DNA of 64,000 nucleotides. It comes from SHZL01 sp031362985. GTDB lineage: Bacteria > Pseudomonadota > Gammaproteobacteria > Xanthomonadales > SZUA-36. Below are positions 52,250 through 61,605 of the stretch, in pieces (positions within the stretch are counted from its first letter, which is position 1; the number at the start of each line of letters is the position of its first letter). Position numbers and translations under genes: made by a program. The notes under the pieces are model-generated. The model was not told the origin of the DNA. It did no database searches and saw nothing but the letters and a program-made list of their open reading frames with translations. Location of the stretch: NCBI GenBank assembly GCA_031362985.1, contig JANLTO010000064.1, forward strand, positions 7,527 to 71,526. Direction: 5' to 3'.

Positions 52250-55018
52250 ATGAAACGTAAACTAGAACAGCTTATTCGGCAGTTTTCGACGTTCCGGGCA
52301 TTGCATGTAGGCCTCGCGATTTGCGCAGTCACCGTCGCGTCTCCCGTCGCCAGTGCTCAGACTCAGGCCGCTGCCGACGACTCCATCGAAGAAGTACAGG
52401 TTGTGGGTAAGCGTGTGAGCATAAAGAAGTCTCTGGAAAACAAACAGAATGCAAAATCAATTGTCGATTCGATCACTGCCGAGGAGATGGGGCGATTCCC
52501 GGATCCGAACGTAGCCGATTCTTTATCGCATATTCCAGGAGTAACGGTAGAAAGAACCCGGGATGGCGAAGCTCAATATGTGAACATTCGCGGTTTGGGT
52601 CCTGAATTCAGTGTCGTGACATTGAACGGGCGCGTACTTGCCACGGACGACGAGGGTCGAAATTTTGCCTTCGATGTTTTTCCCTCTGAAATGATCAGTA
52701 GCGCGGACGTTTGGAAGACGGTCGAAGCCAAACGGGTTGAAGGTAGCGTCGGCGGACTCATTGACCTCAAATCCACCCGTCCTCTGGATACCCCTGGATT
52801 TTATAGCTCCCTGACTGCCAATGGGCTCTACAACACTCTGTCGGATGAGACCGGCTGGAAGTTCAATGGCATTCTCAGCGATACGTTTGCGGATGACACC
52901 TTCGGTTTCGTAGTCGATATTTCTTATGCCAAAGGCAACCGTCGCTCAGACGATATGTTCGATAATTTCTACTTCGGAGTGGACGACGGCAGGGAATACG
53001 ACATAAACGAAGATGGAGAAATTACACCAGACGAGCAAAACATCGTCATGCCGGGCTCTTACGCTTTGGGCGCCTACTCAACGGATTTCAAGCGCACCGG
53101 TGCGACGACGACATTGCAGTGGAAGCCATCGGACCGCTTTGTATTAACGCTTGATGCGGTGTACACAAAACTGGACTCAGACGCGGTCGGCTATACGCAA
53201 TCTTTTTATATGGAAGAATTTCCTGGCCGGTTTTCGAACATAGTCATGGACGGAAACGTTATCACTGCAGTTGATGTTTCGGACGTAACCATGGAAGTAG
53301 TCACCCTGGACGATCATCGTACCGTTGACACATCAATGGTGGGCTTGAATGGCGCATATGATGTAAACGACAAGCTCACTGTTGTGGGCGACATGTACTG
53401 GTCGGAATCCACACGCAACGGTGGTGGCAAAAACACCTTTGTAGTTGCCGGCGCCCCGGGTACGCATTGGGGGCACTACGAACTCAATAAGGGTGGGTTG
53501 CCAGATTTCATCCCGCATTGGGACGGCGACAGAACTTCCGACGATTTTGGCAATGACGACTTCGCACCACACTGGGCATTCCGGGGTGGCGACGATATCA
53601 AAGACAAAATTTTTGGAACCAGCCTCGTTGCGAACCTGGTCTTGGATCTTTCATTCGCTGACGATGCAAACGTGGACTTCGGTGTTGTTTATACCGGTCG
53701 CGACAAGAGCAAAACGGCCCTGGACAATGAAGAATTCGGCGCATGCAATTATTGCGGCTACCCGTACTTCTTTGGCGAAGTGGGCGCAGATGTTGTGCGC
53801 CCGTTCCCGTTTGAAAACCTGTTCTCCGGTGACGGCGCAAATGTCCCGCGTTCCTTCCCGATTTTTGACATACCGGCATACGGCGCCGGGCTGGCTGCGT
53901 CTGACGGACTCACCCTGACTGACTATCTTGGAAATGTCAGAACCTTCGGTCCAAACGAGTCTGCACTGTGGGAGCCTGTTTTAAACCCGGTCAACTCGTA
54001 TGCGATAAAAGAGGATACAACAGCGGCTTTTGCGCAATTGAATCTCGCGAACACGAATTGGTTTGCCAACTTCGGCCTGCGCTATGTACAAACGGACGTA
54101 ACGGCCGACTACTCCTACAACGAAATCCTGACGATTGAAATCGTCGATCCGAATGTGCCCAATCCGCAATGGATTGTTACCCGCTCGGAGAGCTCCGCGC
54201 AGACAGCCACAGGTGATTACCATAAATTCCTGCCGGCCATGAACTACGGCTTACACCTGCAGGAAGATCTGCTGCTGCGCTTATCCGCATCACAGTCCTT
54301 ATCCCGCCCCACGCTGGATCAAATGGCGCCGCTAACGACCGATTCAGCCCAGTCCGGCGTGTTCGTGATGGACATCTCCGGCGACCCGGGTATTGGGCCG
54401 GTGTTTGCCGATAACCTGGATGCATCGCTTGAATGGTATTTTGCGGAAGGCAGCTTTGCCGGCGTGGCCATGTTCTGGAAGAAACTCGAGGGATTCATTA
54501 CCACCGTGACAACAACCGAACCCATCGCCGGAGAAGACTTCAGGGTCACGCGGCCGATCAATGGCGACACCGCGAAAGTTCTGGGCTTTGAACTGAACCT
54601 GGTCAAGCTGTTTGATAACGGGTTTGGTGTGTCCATGAGCTATACCTACACAGATTCCAAGACCTATGTTGACGGTTACAATACGGGCGGCCTGGTCGGC
54701 GTCCCGGATAAGGCATATGCGCTGTCGGCGTTTTATGAAAACCGAAAACTGAGTGCGTATGTTGGTTTCGAGCACGCGGGTGAATCTGTCGACGATCCCT
54801 TCAGTCCTCTGGGAGAGGGCTATTACACGTCCCGCAACCCGTACAACATGCTGAGCGCAACGCTCCGTTACCATGTGACGGACGAACTGACCCTGGTGCT
54901 GGAGGGCTATAACATCCTCAACGAATCCAACGAAACCTACGCGGGCCGGCCAGATTTGCCAAGTTCAATTCAGTACTCGGGTAGCACCTACACCTTTGGC
55001 GCGGTCTACGTATTTTGA
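52250..55018 (+). CDS. TonB-dependent receptor (carbohydrate-type, Omp-Aga-like)
   Basis: 922 residues. The ATG at 52250 has GGAG at the right distance. The mature start IEEVQVVGKRVSIKKSLENK, the plug block IRGLGPEFSVVTLNGRVLAT and FDVFPSEMISSADVWKTVEA are typical of the long Caulobacter/Xanthomonas-type receptors for carbohydrates (TIGR01782 class). The barrel ends YTFGAVYVF. It is the first gene of the amino-sugar locus, so its ligand is probably an oligosaccharide or glycan with galactosamine-type residues. Unlike the receptors at 4230 and 34356 it is not of the sphingomonad siderophore-like subclass. Confidence 0.92.
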   Translation: MKRKLEQLIRQFSTFRALHVGLAICAVTVASPVASAQTQAAADDSIEEVQVVGKRVSIKKSLENKQNAKSIVDSITAEEMGRFPDPNVADSLSHIPGVTVERTRDGEAQYVNIRGLGPEFSVVTLNGRVLATDDEGRNFAFDVFPSEMISSADVWKTVEAKRVEGSVGGLIDLKSTRPLDTPGFYSSLTANGLYNTLSDETGWKFNGILSDTFADDTFGFVVDISYAKGNRRSDDMFDNFYFGVDDGREYDINEDGEITPDEQNIVMPGSYALGAYSTDFKRTGATTTLQWKPSDRFVLTLDAVYTKLDSDAVGYTQSFYMEEFPGRFSNIVMDGNVITAVDVSDVTMEVVTLDDHRTVDTSMVGLNGAYDVNDKLTVVGDMYWSESTRNGGGKNTFVVAGAPGTHWGHYELNKGGLPDFIPHWDGDRTSDDFGNDDFAPHWAFRGGDDIKDKIFGTSLVANLVLDLSFADDANVDFGVVYTGRDKSKTALDNEEFGACNYCGYPYFFGEVGADVVRPFPFENLFSGDGANVPRSFPIFDIPAYGAGLAASDGLTLTDYLGNVRTFGPNESALWEPVLNPVNSYAIKEDTTAAFAQLNLANTNWFANFGLRYVQTDVTADYSYNEILTIEIVDPNVPNPQWIVTRSESSAQTATGDYHKFLPAMNYGLHLQEDLLLRLSASQSLSRPTLDQMAPLTTDSAQSGVFVMDISGDPGIGPVFADNLDASLEWYFAEGSFAGVAMFWKKLEGFITTVTTTEPIAGEDFRVTRPINGDTAKVLGFELNLVKLFDNGFGVSMSYTYTDSKTYVDGYNTGGLVGVPDKAYALSAFYENRKLSAYVGFEHAGESVDDPFSPLGEGYYTSRNPYNMLSATLRYHVTDELTLVLEGYNILNESNETYAGRPDLPSSIQYSGSTYTFGAVYVF

Positions 55019-55036
55019 AGCAAGACCAAAACGGGT

Positions 55037-57109
55037 ATGCGTATGAGCCAACTTAGCCTCGCCAGGCGTCTTGCAGTGTTCATGGCTGCTTGCTGCCTGG
55101 CGATCACTGTCTGTGCATCCGGTGAAGAACTGCAGCCGATACGTTCCGGCCATTTGTCGATCGAATTCAATTCGATGATGTACTCGAAAATCAAAGCGGA
55201 CTTTGGCAGACCCATCGATCCGGACGCGCAGTTTTCTCCGTCCGAATTTGTCATCGCAGATGGTGTTCCTGTCACTGACTTCACCCTGTCTGCGTCTTCT
55301 TCAACGGAGATGGCCGGGCCGCTCGGACGAGGGGTACTTCACGTGCTTGTCGGTGAATCGGCGGCGCGAATCGAAAAACGTGTTGAGGTAAGAAGTTACG
55401 AAAAGTTTCCTGACATGCTGACCTTTCGAGTTGCATACAGGAACAATTCATCCGGCCCAATAACCATTTCCAAATGGGTGAGCAATGCGTATTCGTTAGA
55501 TACCGGTGAGGGTGAGCCTGCGTTTTGGTCCTATCAGGGCGCCTCTTACGAGGATAGACGTGACTGGGTTCGGCCATTAGCCGTTGGCATCAGTCAGGAA
55601 AACTATTTTGGTATGAATGCCAGCGACTATGGCAGCGGTACGCCGGTTTCGGATGTTTGGCGCAGGGATATCGGCCTTGCTGTCGGCCACCTGGAGACGG
55701 CCCCCAAGCTCGTGTCGCTACCCGTTCACTACACGAGCCAACACGGCGGCGCCGAGGTCTCGGTGGAGTATGTGTACGACTTCGTAATTGCGCCGGGTGA
55801 AGCTGTTTCTACGTTCGAGACTTTCGTTTTCGTCCATAAGGGCGATTATTTTGCAGCGCTCAAGAATTACCGGCACGCGATGAGCATGCAGGGTTTGACG
55901 ATCAGCAATGCCCCGGATTCTGCTTATGAACCGATCTGGTGCGCCTGGGGTTACGAGCGCAATGTCCAGGTTTCCGAGATCATGAACACGTTGCCCAAAG
56001 CCAAGGATCTGGGGCTTGAGTGGGTAGTCATTGACGATGGCTGGCAGACCGCCGAGGGCGACTGGTACCTGGACCCCAAAAAGTTTCCCAACGGCGCTGC
56101 GGATATGCAGTCGCTGGTAGCAAGCATAAAAGCCGCAGGGCTGAAGGCGAAACTGTGGTGGGCGCCTCTGGCTGTTGATCCCGGCACGGATCTTATTAAG
56201 GAGCATGAAGACATGTTGCTGCTGAACGAAGACGGCAGCCCGCAGAAGATAAGCTGGTGGGATAGTTACTACCTTTGCCCTGCTTATGCCAAGACCATTG
56301 AGTACTCGAAAGGCCTGGTTAAAACGTATATGCAAGAGTGGGGCTATCAAGGCCTCAAGATCGATGGGCAGCACCTTAACGGCGTCCCGAAATGCTATAA
56401 CCCGAAGCACCAGCACGCCCGCCCGGAAGAATCCGTAGAGAAGCTTCAGGAATTTTGGAAGGAAATCTACCAGACAGCCCTCAGTATCGATAAGGAAGCT
56501 GTCATTGAAATCTGCCCCTGCGGCACGGCCTATGCCTTCTTCAACCTGCCCTATTTAAATCAAAGCGTTGCCTCAGACCCGCTTTCGTCATGGCAAGTCA
56601 GGATGAAAGGCAAAACCATAAAAGCCCTGGCAGGGGAATCGGCCGCCTACGCCGGGGACCATGTAGAAATGAGTGACGGGCAAGATGATTTCGCATCGAC
56701 GTTGGGAATAGGTGCAGTGGTCAGTACCAAATTCACCTTGCCCAGTGAAAACCTTGCAGCGCAACCGTACATCCTGACCGCGGAAAAAGAAACCGTGTGG
56801 AGAAAATGGATAGGCCTGTACAACGACAAGATGTTGCCCAAAGGCGAATACCTCGGCGAGCTTTATGACATAGGTTTTGACCAGCCCGAGGCGCACGCAA
56901 TCAAGAAAAATGAGACGCTTTTCTACGCATTTTATGCGGCTAAATACACTGGCGAGATCGAGCTTCGCGGGCTTGATGCGCGTCAATATCAGCTGGTCGA
57001 TTATGTCTCCGCAACGAATCTTGGTCTTGTGAGTGGGCCGCTGGCAAAAATTCAGGTGGACTTTGAAAAGCACCTGCTGATTGAAGCAACACCTGTCGGG
57101 GTTCCTTAA
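55037..57109 (+). CDS. GH36-like glycosidase (alpha-galactosidase/alpha-N-acetylgalactosaminidase type)
   Basis: 690 residues with signal peptide. Features: VVIDDGWQTAEGDW (the DDGW motif of clan GH-D), the likely nucleophile Asp in YQGLKIDGQHLNG, and EICPCGTAYAFF followed by VASDPLSSWQVRMKGKTIKA, the acid/base region. These agree with GH36/melibiase enzymes that remove alpha-linked galactose or GalNAc. The neighbours KbaZ, AgaS, AgaK and AgaR point to an amino sugar, so alpha-N-acetylgalactosaminidase (AgaO-like) is favoured over plain alpha-galactosidase. It is 18 bp after the TonB receptor and its stop is directly followed by the next start (TAAGTG). Confidence 0.85.
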   Translation: MRMSQLSLARRLAVFMAACCLAITVCASGEELQPIRSGHLSIEFNSMMYSKIKADFGRPIDPDAQFSPSEFVIADGVPVTDFTLSASSSTEMAGPLGRGVLHVLVGESAARIEKRVEVRSYEKFPDMLTFRVAYRNNSSGPITISKWVSNAYSLDTGEGEPAFWSYQGASYEDRRDWVRPLAVGISQENYFGMNASDYGSGTPVSDVWRRDIGLAVGHLETAPKLVSLPVHYTSQHGGAEVSVEYVYDFVIAPGEAVSTFETFVFVHKGDYFAALKNYRHAMSMQGLTISNAPDSAYEPIWCAWGYERNVQVSEIMNTLPKAKDLGLEWVVIDDGWQTAEGDWYLDPKKFPNGAADMQSLVASIKAAGLKAKLWWAPLAVDPGTDLIKEHEDMLLLNEDGSPQKISWWDSYYLCPAYAKTIEYSKGLVKTYMQEWGYQGLKIDGQHLNGVPKCYNPKHQHARPEESVEKLQEFWKEIYQTALSIDKEAVIEICPCGTAYAFFNLPYLNQSVASDPLSSWQVRMKGKTIKALAGESAAYAGDHVEMSDGQDDFASTLGIGAVVSTKFTLPSENLAAQPYILTAEKETVWRKWIGLYNDKMLPKGEYLGELYDIGFDQPEAHAIKKNETLFYAFYAAKYTGEIELRGLDARQYQLVDYVSATNLGLVSGPLAKIQVDFEKHLLIEATPVGVP

Positions 57110-58255
57110 GTGGCCGGGATAAAGTTGATCACGTCGGCACTAAGGGAGCCTGGGCGCGTCGTTGGGTGCATCGCTCTGGTGGTGCTGGTGGCTTCCTGCC
57201 AGCCACAGGAAAAATACTATTCAGTGGAAGAGTTCGCACGAATAAAAAAGATTGATGCACATACTCACCTGAACACCCTGGATACAACACTTATCGAACA
57301 GGCTATTGCCGACAACTTTGAATTGCTGACCATCAACGTCGACTATCCTGACTTTCCTCCGGTTGGCACGCAGTACGATGCGGCCTTGGCCCTGAAGTCA
57401 AAGTATCCGGATACAGTGCATTTCGCAGCATCGTTTTCGTCGGATGGCTGGGAAGATCCCGATCATAATGCCAGGGTAATAGCCAGCTTGAAGGAGGCCC
57501 GCCAGCAAGGTGCAGTTGCGGTAAAAGTCTGGAAAAACATCGGCATGGACGTGCGTGACAGTGATGGCCAGCTTTTGATGGTCGATGATGCCAGGTTGGA
57601 CCCGATTTTCGCGTTTCTGGAGTCATCAAACATTCCGTTTATCGGCCACCAGGGCGAGCCGCACAATTGCTGGCTACCCTTGGATGAGATGACGGTTAAT
57701 AATGACCGCGAATATTTTCAAGAGCATCCGCAATATCACATGTTTTTGCACCCGGACATGCCGAGCTATGCGGATCAGATGTCGGCCAGGAACCGGCGCC
57801 TGGAAAAGAACCCCGGGCTGCGGTTCGTTGGCGCCCACCTGGCGAGCCTGGAGTGGAGTGTTGATGAAATGTCTGCATTCCTTGACCGGTTTCCGCGCGC
57901 ATCCCTCGACATGGCCGCGCGTTTTGGACAATTGCAATACCAGTCAATGCGGGACTCGGCCAGGGTGCGGGAATTCATGATCAAGTATCAAGACCGGCTG
58001 ATGTACGCCACCGACGCTACCACCCTGGCTGAAGACGACAACCGTGAAGTTGCACAAGCCGCGCATGCCAAGTGGATCGCAGACTGGCTGTATCTGACCA
58101 GCGACGAAAGCATTATGGTTCCCGAGATCGATGGAGAGTTCACCGGCTTGAAACTCCCCAGCTCCGTGGTCGACAAGATTTATTATTCCAACGCCAAAGC
58201 GGTGTTCGCAAATGTTTGCGGGCAGACATCATCGGCCGAGGGCTGCACCAAATGA
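57110..58255 (+). CDS. Lipoprotein TIM-barrel hydrolase (amidohydrolase-2 type)
   Basis: 381 residues, GTG start directly after the glycosidase stop. The N-terminus has a lipobox-like VLVASC followed by QPQEK, so it is probably a lipoprotein. The barrel begins KKIDAHTHLNTLD with the metal-binding H-x-H, then FIGHQGEPHNCWLP and FVGAHLASLEW, with DATTLAED near the C-terminal metal site. The family includes decarboxylases and amide or lactone hydrolases. It is not the cytoplasmic GalNAc-6-P deacetylase (AgaA), which is absent here. It may act on the released sugar in the periplasm, but that is a guess. Confidence 0.82.
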   Translation: MAGIKLITSALREPGRVVGCIALVVLVASCQPQEKYYSVEEFARIKKIDAHTHLNTLDTTLIEQAIADNFELLTINVDYPDFPPVGTQYDAALALKSKYPDTVHFAASFSSDGWEDPDHNARVIASLKEARQQGAVAVKVWKNIGMDVRDSDGQLLMVDDARLDPIFAFLESSNIPFIGHQGEPHNCWLPLDEMTVNNDREYFQEHPQYHMFLHPDMPSYADQMSARNRRLEKNPGLRFVGAHLASLEWSVDEMSAFLDRFPRASLDMAARFGQLQYQSMRDSARVREFMIKYQDRLMYATDATTLAEDDNREVAQAAHAKWIADWLYLTSDESIMVPEIDGEFTGLKLPSSVVDKIYYSNAKAVFANVCGQTSSAEGCTK

Positions 58256-59145
58256 AGGGAAAGCTTTGGTTGGGCTATGCCCTGGTAACGATGATTTTCT
58301 GGGGAGTTTGGGGTGCATTCACGGGAGTCTCTGCCCAAAACGGATTTCCAGAGACCCTGGTCTACTGCGTTTGGGCGCTGACCATGATTCCACCGGCGCT
58401 GTTTGCGCTGAAGCTCATAAACTGGAAACTGGAGTACGACCCGAAATCGATTTTCCTGGGATCCGTCATTGGGTTATTGGGCGCGGGCGGGCAGATGATT
58501 CTGTTTTATGCCCTGACCATAGGGCCGTCGTACCTGATTTTCCCGGTCATCTCCCTGTCGCCTGTGGTCACGATCGGTTTGTCCTTTGTGTTCCTGAAGG
58601 AACGCACAGGGCTGTTGGGCGCGGTCGGCATCCTGCTCGCATTGCTGGCCCTACCCTTGTTCAATTATTCCGCGCCGGGACAAGGTGGTGATTTTGGAAC
58701 AGCCTGGTTTGTACTTGCGCTGTTGGTATTGTTTGCCTGGGGGCTGCAGGCTTATTTCATGAAACTGTCGAACAAGACCATGCATGCCGAGAGCATTTTC
58801 TTCTACATGATGATAACCGGCATCTTGCTGATTCCGGGGGCGCTGTACATGACGGATTTTTCCCAGCCCATCAACTGGAGCGCAAATGGCCCGTTCCTTG
58901 CCGCCGCCATCCAGATACTCAATTCCCTGGGTGCGCTGTCCCTGGTTTTTGCCTTTCGCCATGGCAAGGCCATGGTTGTTTCTCCAATGACAAATGCGGG
59001 CGCTCCCCTGATGACCGCGATCATTGCACTGGCCATTCTCGGCCTGGTTCCGACCACCGTAACCATAGTCGGCATCGTGTTGGCGTTAGTGGCAGCTTGC
59101 TTGCTGGCAATGGAACCGGAAGAAATCCCGAACGACGCAAAATGA
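58252..59145 (+). CDS. DMT-superfamily permease (GRP/RhaT-like)
   Basis: 297 residues with ten transmembrane helices. It starts MKGKLWLGYALVTMIFWGVW and ends in LVPTTVTIVGIVLALVAACL. DMT proteins of this kind (EamA/GRP-like) carry sugars, nucleotide sugars or amino compounds. Its ATG overlaps the preceding stop (ATGA) and its own stop overlaps the next ATG (ATGA). It is the only inner-membrane transporter in the amino-sugar locus, replacing the PTS or AgaP permease seen elsewhere. Confidence 0.85.
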   Translation: MKGKLWLGYALVTMIFWGVWGAFTGVSAQNGFPETLVYCVWALTMIPPALFALKLINWKLEYDPKSIFLGSVIGLLGAGGQMILFYALTIGPSYLIFPVISLSPVVTIGLSFVFLKERTGLLGAVGILLALLALPLFNYSAPGQGGDFGTAWFVLALLVLFAWGLQAYFMKLSNKTMHAESIFFYMMITGILLIPGALYMTDFSQPINWSANGPFLAAAIQILNSLGALSLVFAFRHGKAMVVSPMTNAGAPLMTAIIALAILGLVPTTVTIVGIVLALVAACLLAMEPEEIPNDAK

Positions 59146-60425
59146 ACTCCGTTTTGGAAATCATCCGTAGACACAAAGCCGGTGAGGCTGTAGGCATTTA
59201 CTCGGTTTGCTCGGCCCATCCAATGGTCATTAAAGCAGCACTTTGCCGGGCAAAAAGTGATGACACCTTGGCGCTGATTGAGTCAACTTCCAATCAGGTG
59301 AATCAAGACGGTGGTTACACCGGTATGCTGCCGAGTGACTTTCGAACGCTGGTTCACGGACTGGCGAATGAGGTGGGATTTCCAATAGATAATATCGTCC
59401 TGGGCGGCGACCATCTTGGGCCGAATTGCTGGCAAGGTTTACCCCCCAGTGAGGCAATGGACAAATCGGAAATATTGATCAGCCTGTATGTCGAAGCCGG
59501 CTTCCGCAAGATCCACCTCGATTGTTCTATGCCCTGCAGGGGCGACCCTACACCCCTGGGTGATGCAGATGTGGCCAAAAGAGCCGCCAGGCTGTGTGCT
59601 GTAGCCGAGCGCAGTTGGAGCAAGACGGGTGGAGCGCCGCCTGTCTATGTCATCGGTACTGAGGTACCCACACCCGGCGGCGCAACTGAGGATTTGGAAG
59701 AACTTCAAGTAACGCGAGCGAGCGCGGCTGCTGAAACGCTGGCGGTCCATAAGGCGGAGTTTGCGCGGGTTGGGCTGGAGTCGGCGTGGAACCGGGTTAT
59801 TGCTCTGGTGGTGCAGCCCGGTGTCGAGTTCGACCACGAAAGAGTGATCGACTACCGACACGATCGGGCTGCAAGTCTGAGCAACGAGATCAGGAACCAT
59901 CCGCACTTGGTTTTTGAGGCGCACTCGACGGACTATCAAACGCCCCTGAATTTGCAAGCACTGGTGCAGGACCACTTTGCAATTCTAAAGGTCGGCCCGG
60001 CACTGACTTATGCCCTGCGCCAGGCGTTTTGGGCATTGGATCAAATCGAGCAGGAATGGGTTGGCAAGGCAAAGGCCGTGCACCTTCGGCAAACCATGCT
60101 CGACGCAATGCGACAGGATTCCACTCACTGGAAAAGCCACTATGGCTCAACCGGGGAACAATTGGTTTTGGATTTGCAATACAGTCTGAGCGATCGTGCA
60201 AGGTACTACTGGCCAAACAAGAACGTCGAAAACGCGGTCACTCGCCTGGTGCAAAGTTTGCAGGCATCGCCACCACCGCTGACGCTGATAATGCAGTATC
60301 TACCGGGACAGTGCGCAGCCATCAGAGAAAAACAGATTCACAATAATCCTGAAGAGCTGCTTATGCACAAGATTGATGAAGTCCTGATTCAATATTCCAG
60401 CGCCTGCAATCAAGGGGGCAAGTGA
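59142..60425 (+). CDS. kbaZ: D-tagatose-1,6-bisphosphate aldolase-associated protein KbaZ/GatZ (AgaZ)
   Basis: 427 residues, the family length. Characteristic blocks: SVLEIIRRHKAGEAVGIYSV, STSNQVNQDGGYTGMLPSDF, DNIVLGGDHLGPNCWQ, and KIHLDCSMPCRGDPTPLGD. In E. coli this subunit stabilises the class II tagatose-bisphosphate aldolase; in other proteobacteria AgaZ has been proposed to be a tagatose-6-phosphate kinase. The aldolase subunit KbaY/AgaY is not in this window. ATGA overlaps on both sides mark a translationally coupled operon. Confidence 0.93.
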   Translation: MNSVLEIIRRHKAGEAVGIYSVCSAHPMVIKAALCRAKSDDTLALIESTSNQVNQDGGYTGMLPSDFRTLVHGLANEVGFPIDNIVLGGDHLGPNCWQGLPPSEAMDKSEILISLYVEAGFRKIHLDCSMPCRGDPTPLGDADVAKRAARLCAVAERSWSKTGGAPPVYVIGTEVPTPGGATEDLEELQVTRASAAAETLAVHKAEFARVGLESAWNRVIALVVQPGVEFDHERVIDYRHDRAASLSNEIRNHPHLVFEAHSTDYQTPLNLQALVQDHFAILKVGPALTYALRQAFWALDQIEQEWVGKAKAVHLRQTMLDAMRQDSTHWKSHYGSTGEQLVLDLQYSLSDRARYYWPNKNVENAVTRLVQSLQASPPPLTLIMQYLPGQCAAIREKQIHNNPEELLMHKIDEVLIQYSSACNQGGK

Positions 60426-61591
60426 ACGCGATGAGTTATCTTGGTTATAGCGAAAGCCGTCTGAACGAATTGGGTGCTTATTGGACCGCAAGAGAAATAG
60501 AACAACAGCCGGCAAGTTGGTTGCGGACGAATGAATACCTGCTCAATAATTCTGCCCGGATAGAGGATTTTCTCAGGCCGCTGCTGGCACGCAGCGATTG
60601 CCGAATTATACTGACCGGGGCGGGAACTTCGGCCTTTGCAGGAACGTGCCTTGCGCCACTGTTATCCGGTATTCTCGGCAGACACATTGAAGCCATACCC
60701 ACCACTGACCTGGTTTCCGGACCCGCGCAACATTTTTTTCGGGACATTCCAACCCTACTCGTTTCGTTTGCCCGTTCCGGAAATAGTCCGGAAAGCGCTG
60801 CGGCAGTCAGACTGGCAGATTCTATTTTGGATGAATGCTACCAGCTTGTCCTGTCATGCAATGCGGATGGTGAGCTTTACCGCCTCTGTGGCGACCGAGC
60901 CAACTGCCTTGCGTTGCTTATGCCCGAGGAAACCAACGACCGCGCATTCGCCATGACGTCGAGTTTTAGCAGTATGTTATTGGCCGCCATTTCTGTTTTT
61001 ACCGGTATCGCAGCATTCAACGAAAAAGTGATCCGGTTCTCGCCTTTGGTCGAGGACTTTATCAAAACTGAAAATGGCCGGATAAAGGAAATCGCGGACA
61101 CCAATTGCAGCCGCGTGATCTATCTCGGCAGCAATGGCCTGACGGGGCTGGCCCAGGAAGCAAGCCTGAAGCTCCTCGAACTCACCGACGGCCAGGTGCT
61201 CACCATTCATGAGTCACCCCTCGGGGTGCGTCATGGTCCGAAGTCCATCCTGAACGAGGACTCTTTGGTGGTGATCTTCATGTCGGCAGATTCCTATACC
61301 CGTAAATACGATTTGGACATACTCGACGAGCTTGTCCTGGACCGGCAGGTAAAACAAATAGTGGCCCTAACCACTTCAGTCGACCCCGACCACCATCGAC
61401 CTGAATTTTTTCCTGTGAACGCTGCAGAAGGACTGACGGACCTGGAATTATTTTTTCCCTATGTTGTTTTTGCCCAGATGTACGGATTTCACCATTCCCT
61501 CAAGGTTGGCAACACGCCGGATGAACCCAGCGCTTCCGGAACCGTCCACAGGGTTGTGAAAGGCGTGCATATCCACGCCTGCGCAGCCTGA
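60422..61591 (+). CDS. agaS: Galactosamine-6-phosphate deaminase/isomerase AgaS
   Basis: 389 residues, close to E. coli AgaS (384). Two SIS domains are visible: CRIILTGAGTSAFAGTCLAP, then LLVSFARSGNSPESAAAV, and RVIYLGSNGLTGLAQEASLK with HESPLGVRHGPKSILNED in the second. AgaS converts galactosamine-6-phosphate to tagatose-6-phosphate with loss of ammonia. The GTG at 60422 overlaps the kbaZ stop (GTGA); an ATG at 60431 is the alternative. Confidence 0.93.
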   Translation: MNAMSYLGYSESRLNELGAYWTAREIEQQPASWLRTNEYLLNNSARIEDFLRPLLARSDCRIILTGAGTSAFAGTCLAPLLSGILGRHIEAIPTTDLVSGPAQHFFRDIPTLLVSFARSGNSPESAAAVRLADSILDECYQLVLSCNADGELYRLCGDRANCLALLMPEETNDRAFAMTSSFSSMLLAAISVFTGIAAFNEKVIRFSPLVEDFIKTENGRIKEIADTNCSRVIYLGSNGLTGLAQEASLKLLELTDGQVLTIHESPLGVRHGPKSILNEDSLVVIFMSADSYTRKYDLDILDELVLDRQVKQIVALTTSVDPDHHRPEFFPVNAAEGLTDLELFFPYVVFAQMYGFHHSLKVGNTPDEPSASGTVHRVVKGVHIHACAA

Positions 61592-61605
61592 CGGGGGCCC
61601 AAAAA

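Noticed and set aside
58072..58251. Upstream extension of the DMT permease
   Set aside because: It overlaps the lipoprotein hydrolase in another frame and lacks hydrophobic character; the ATG at 58252 gives a normal first helix and an ATGA overlap.
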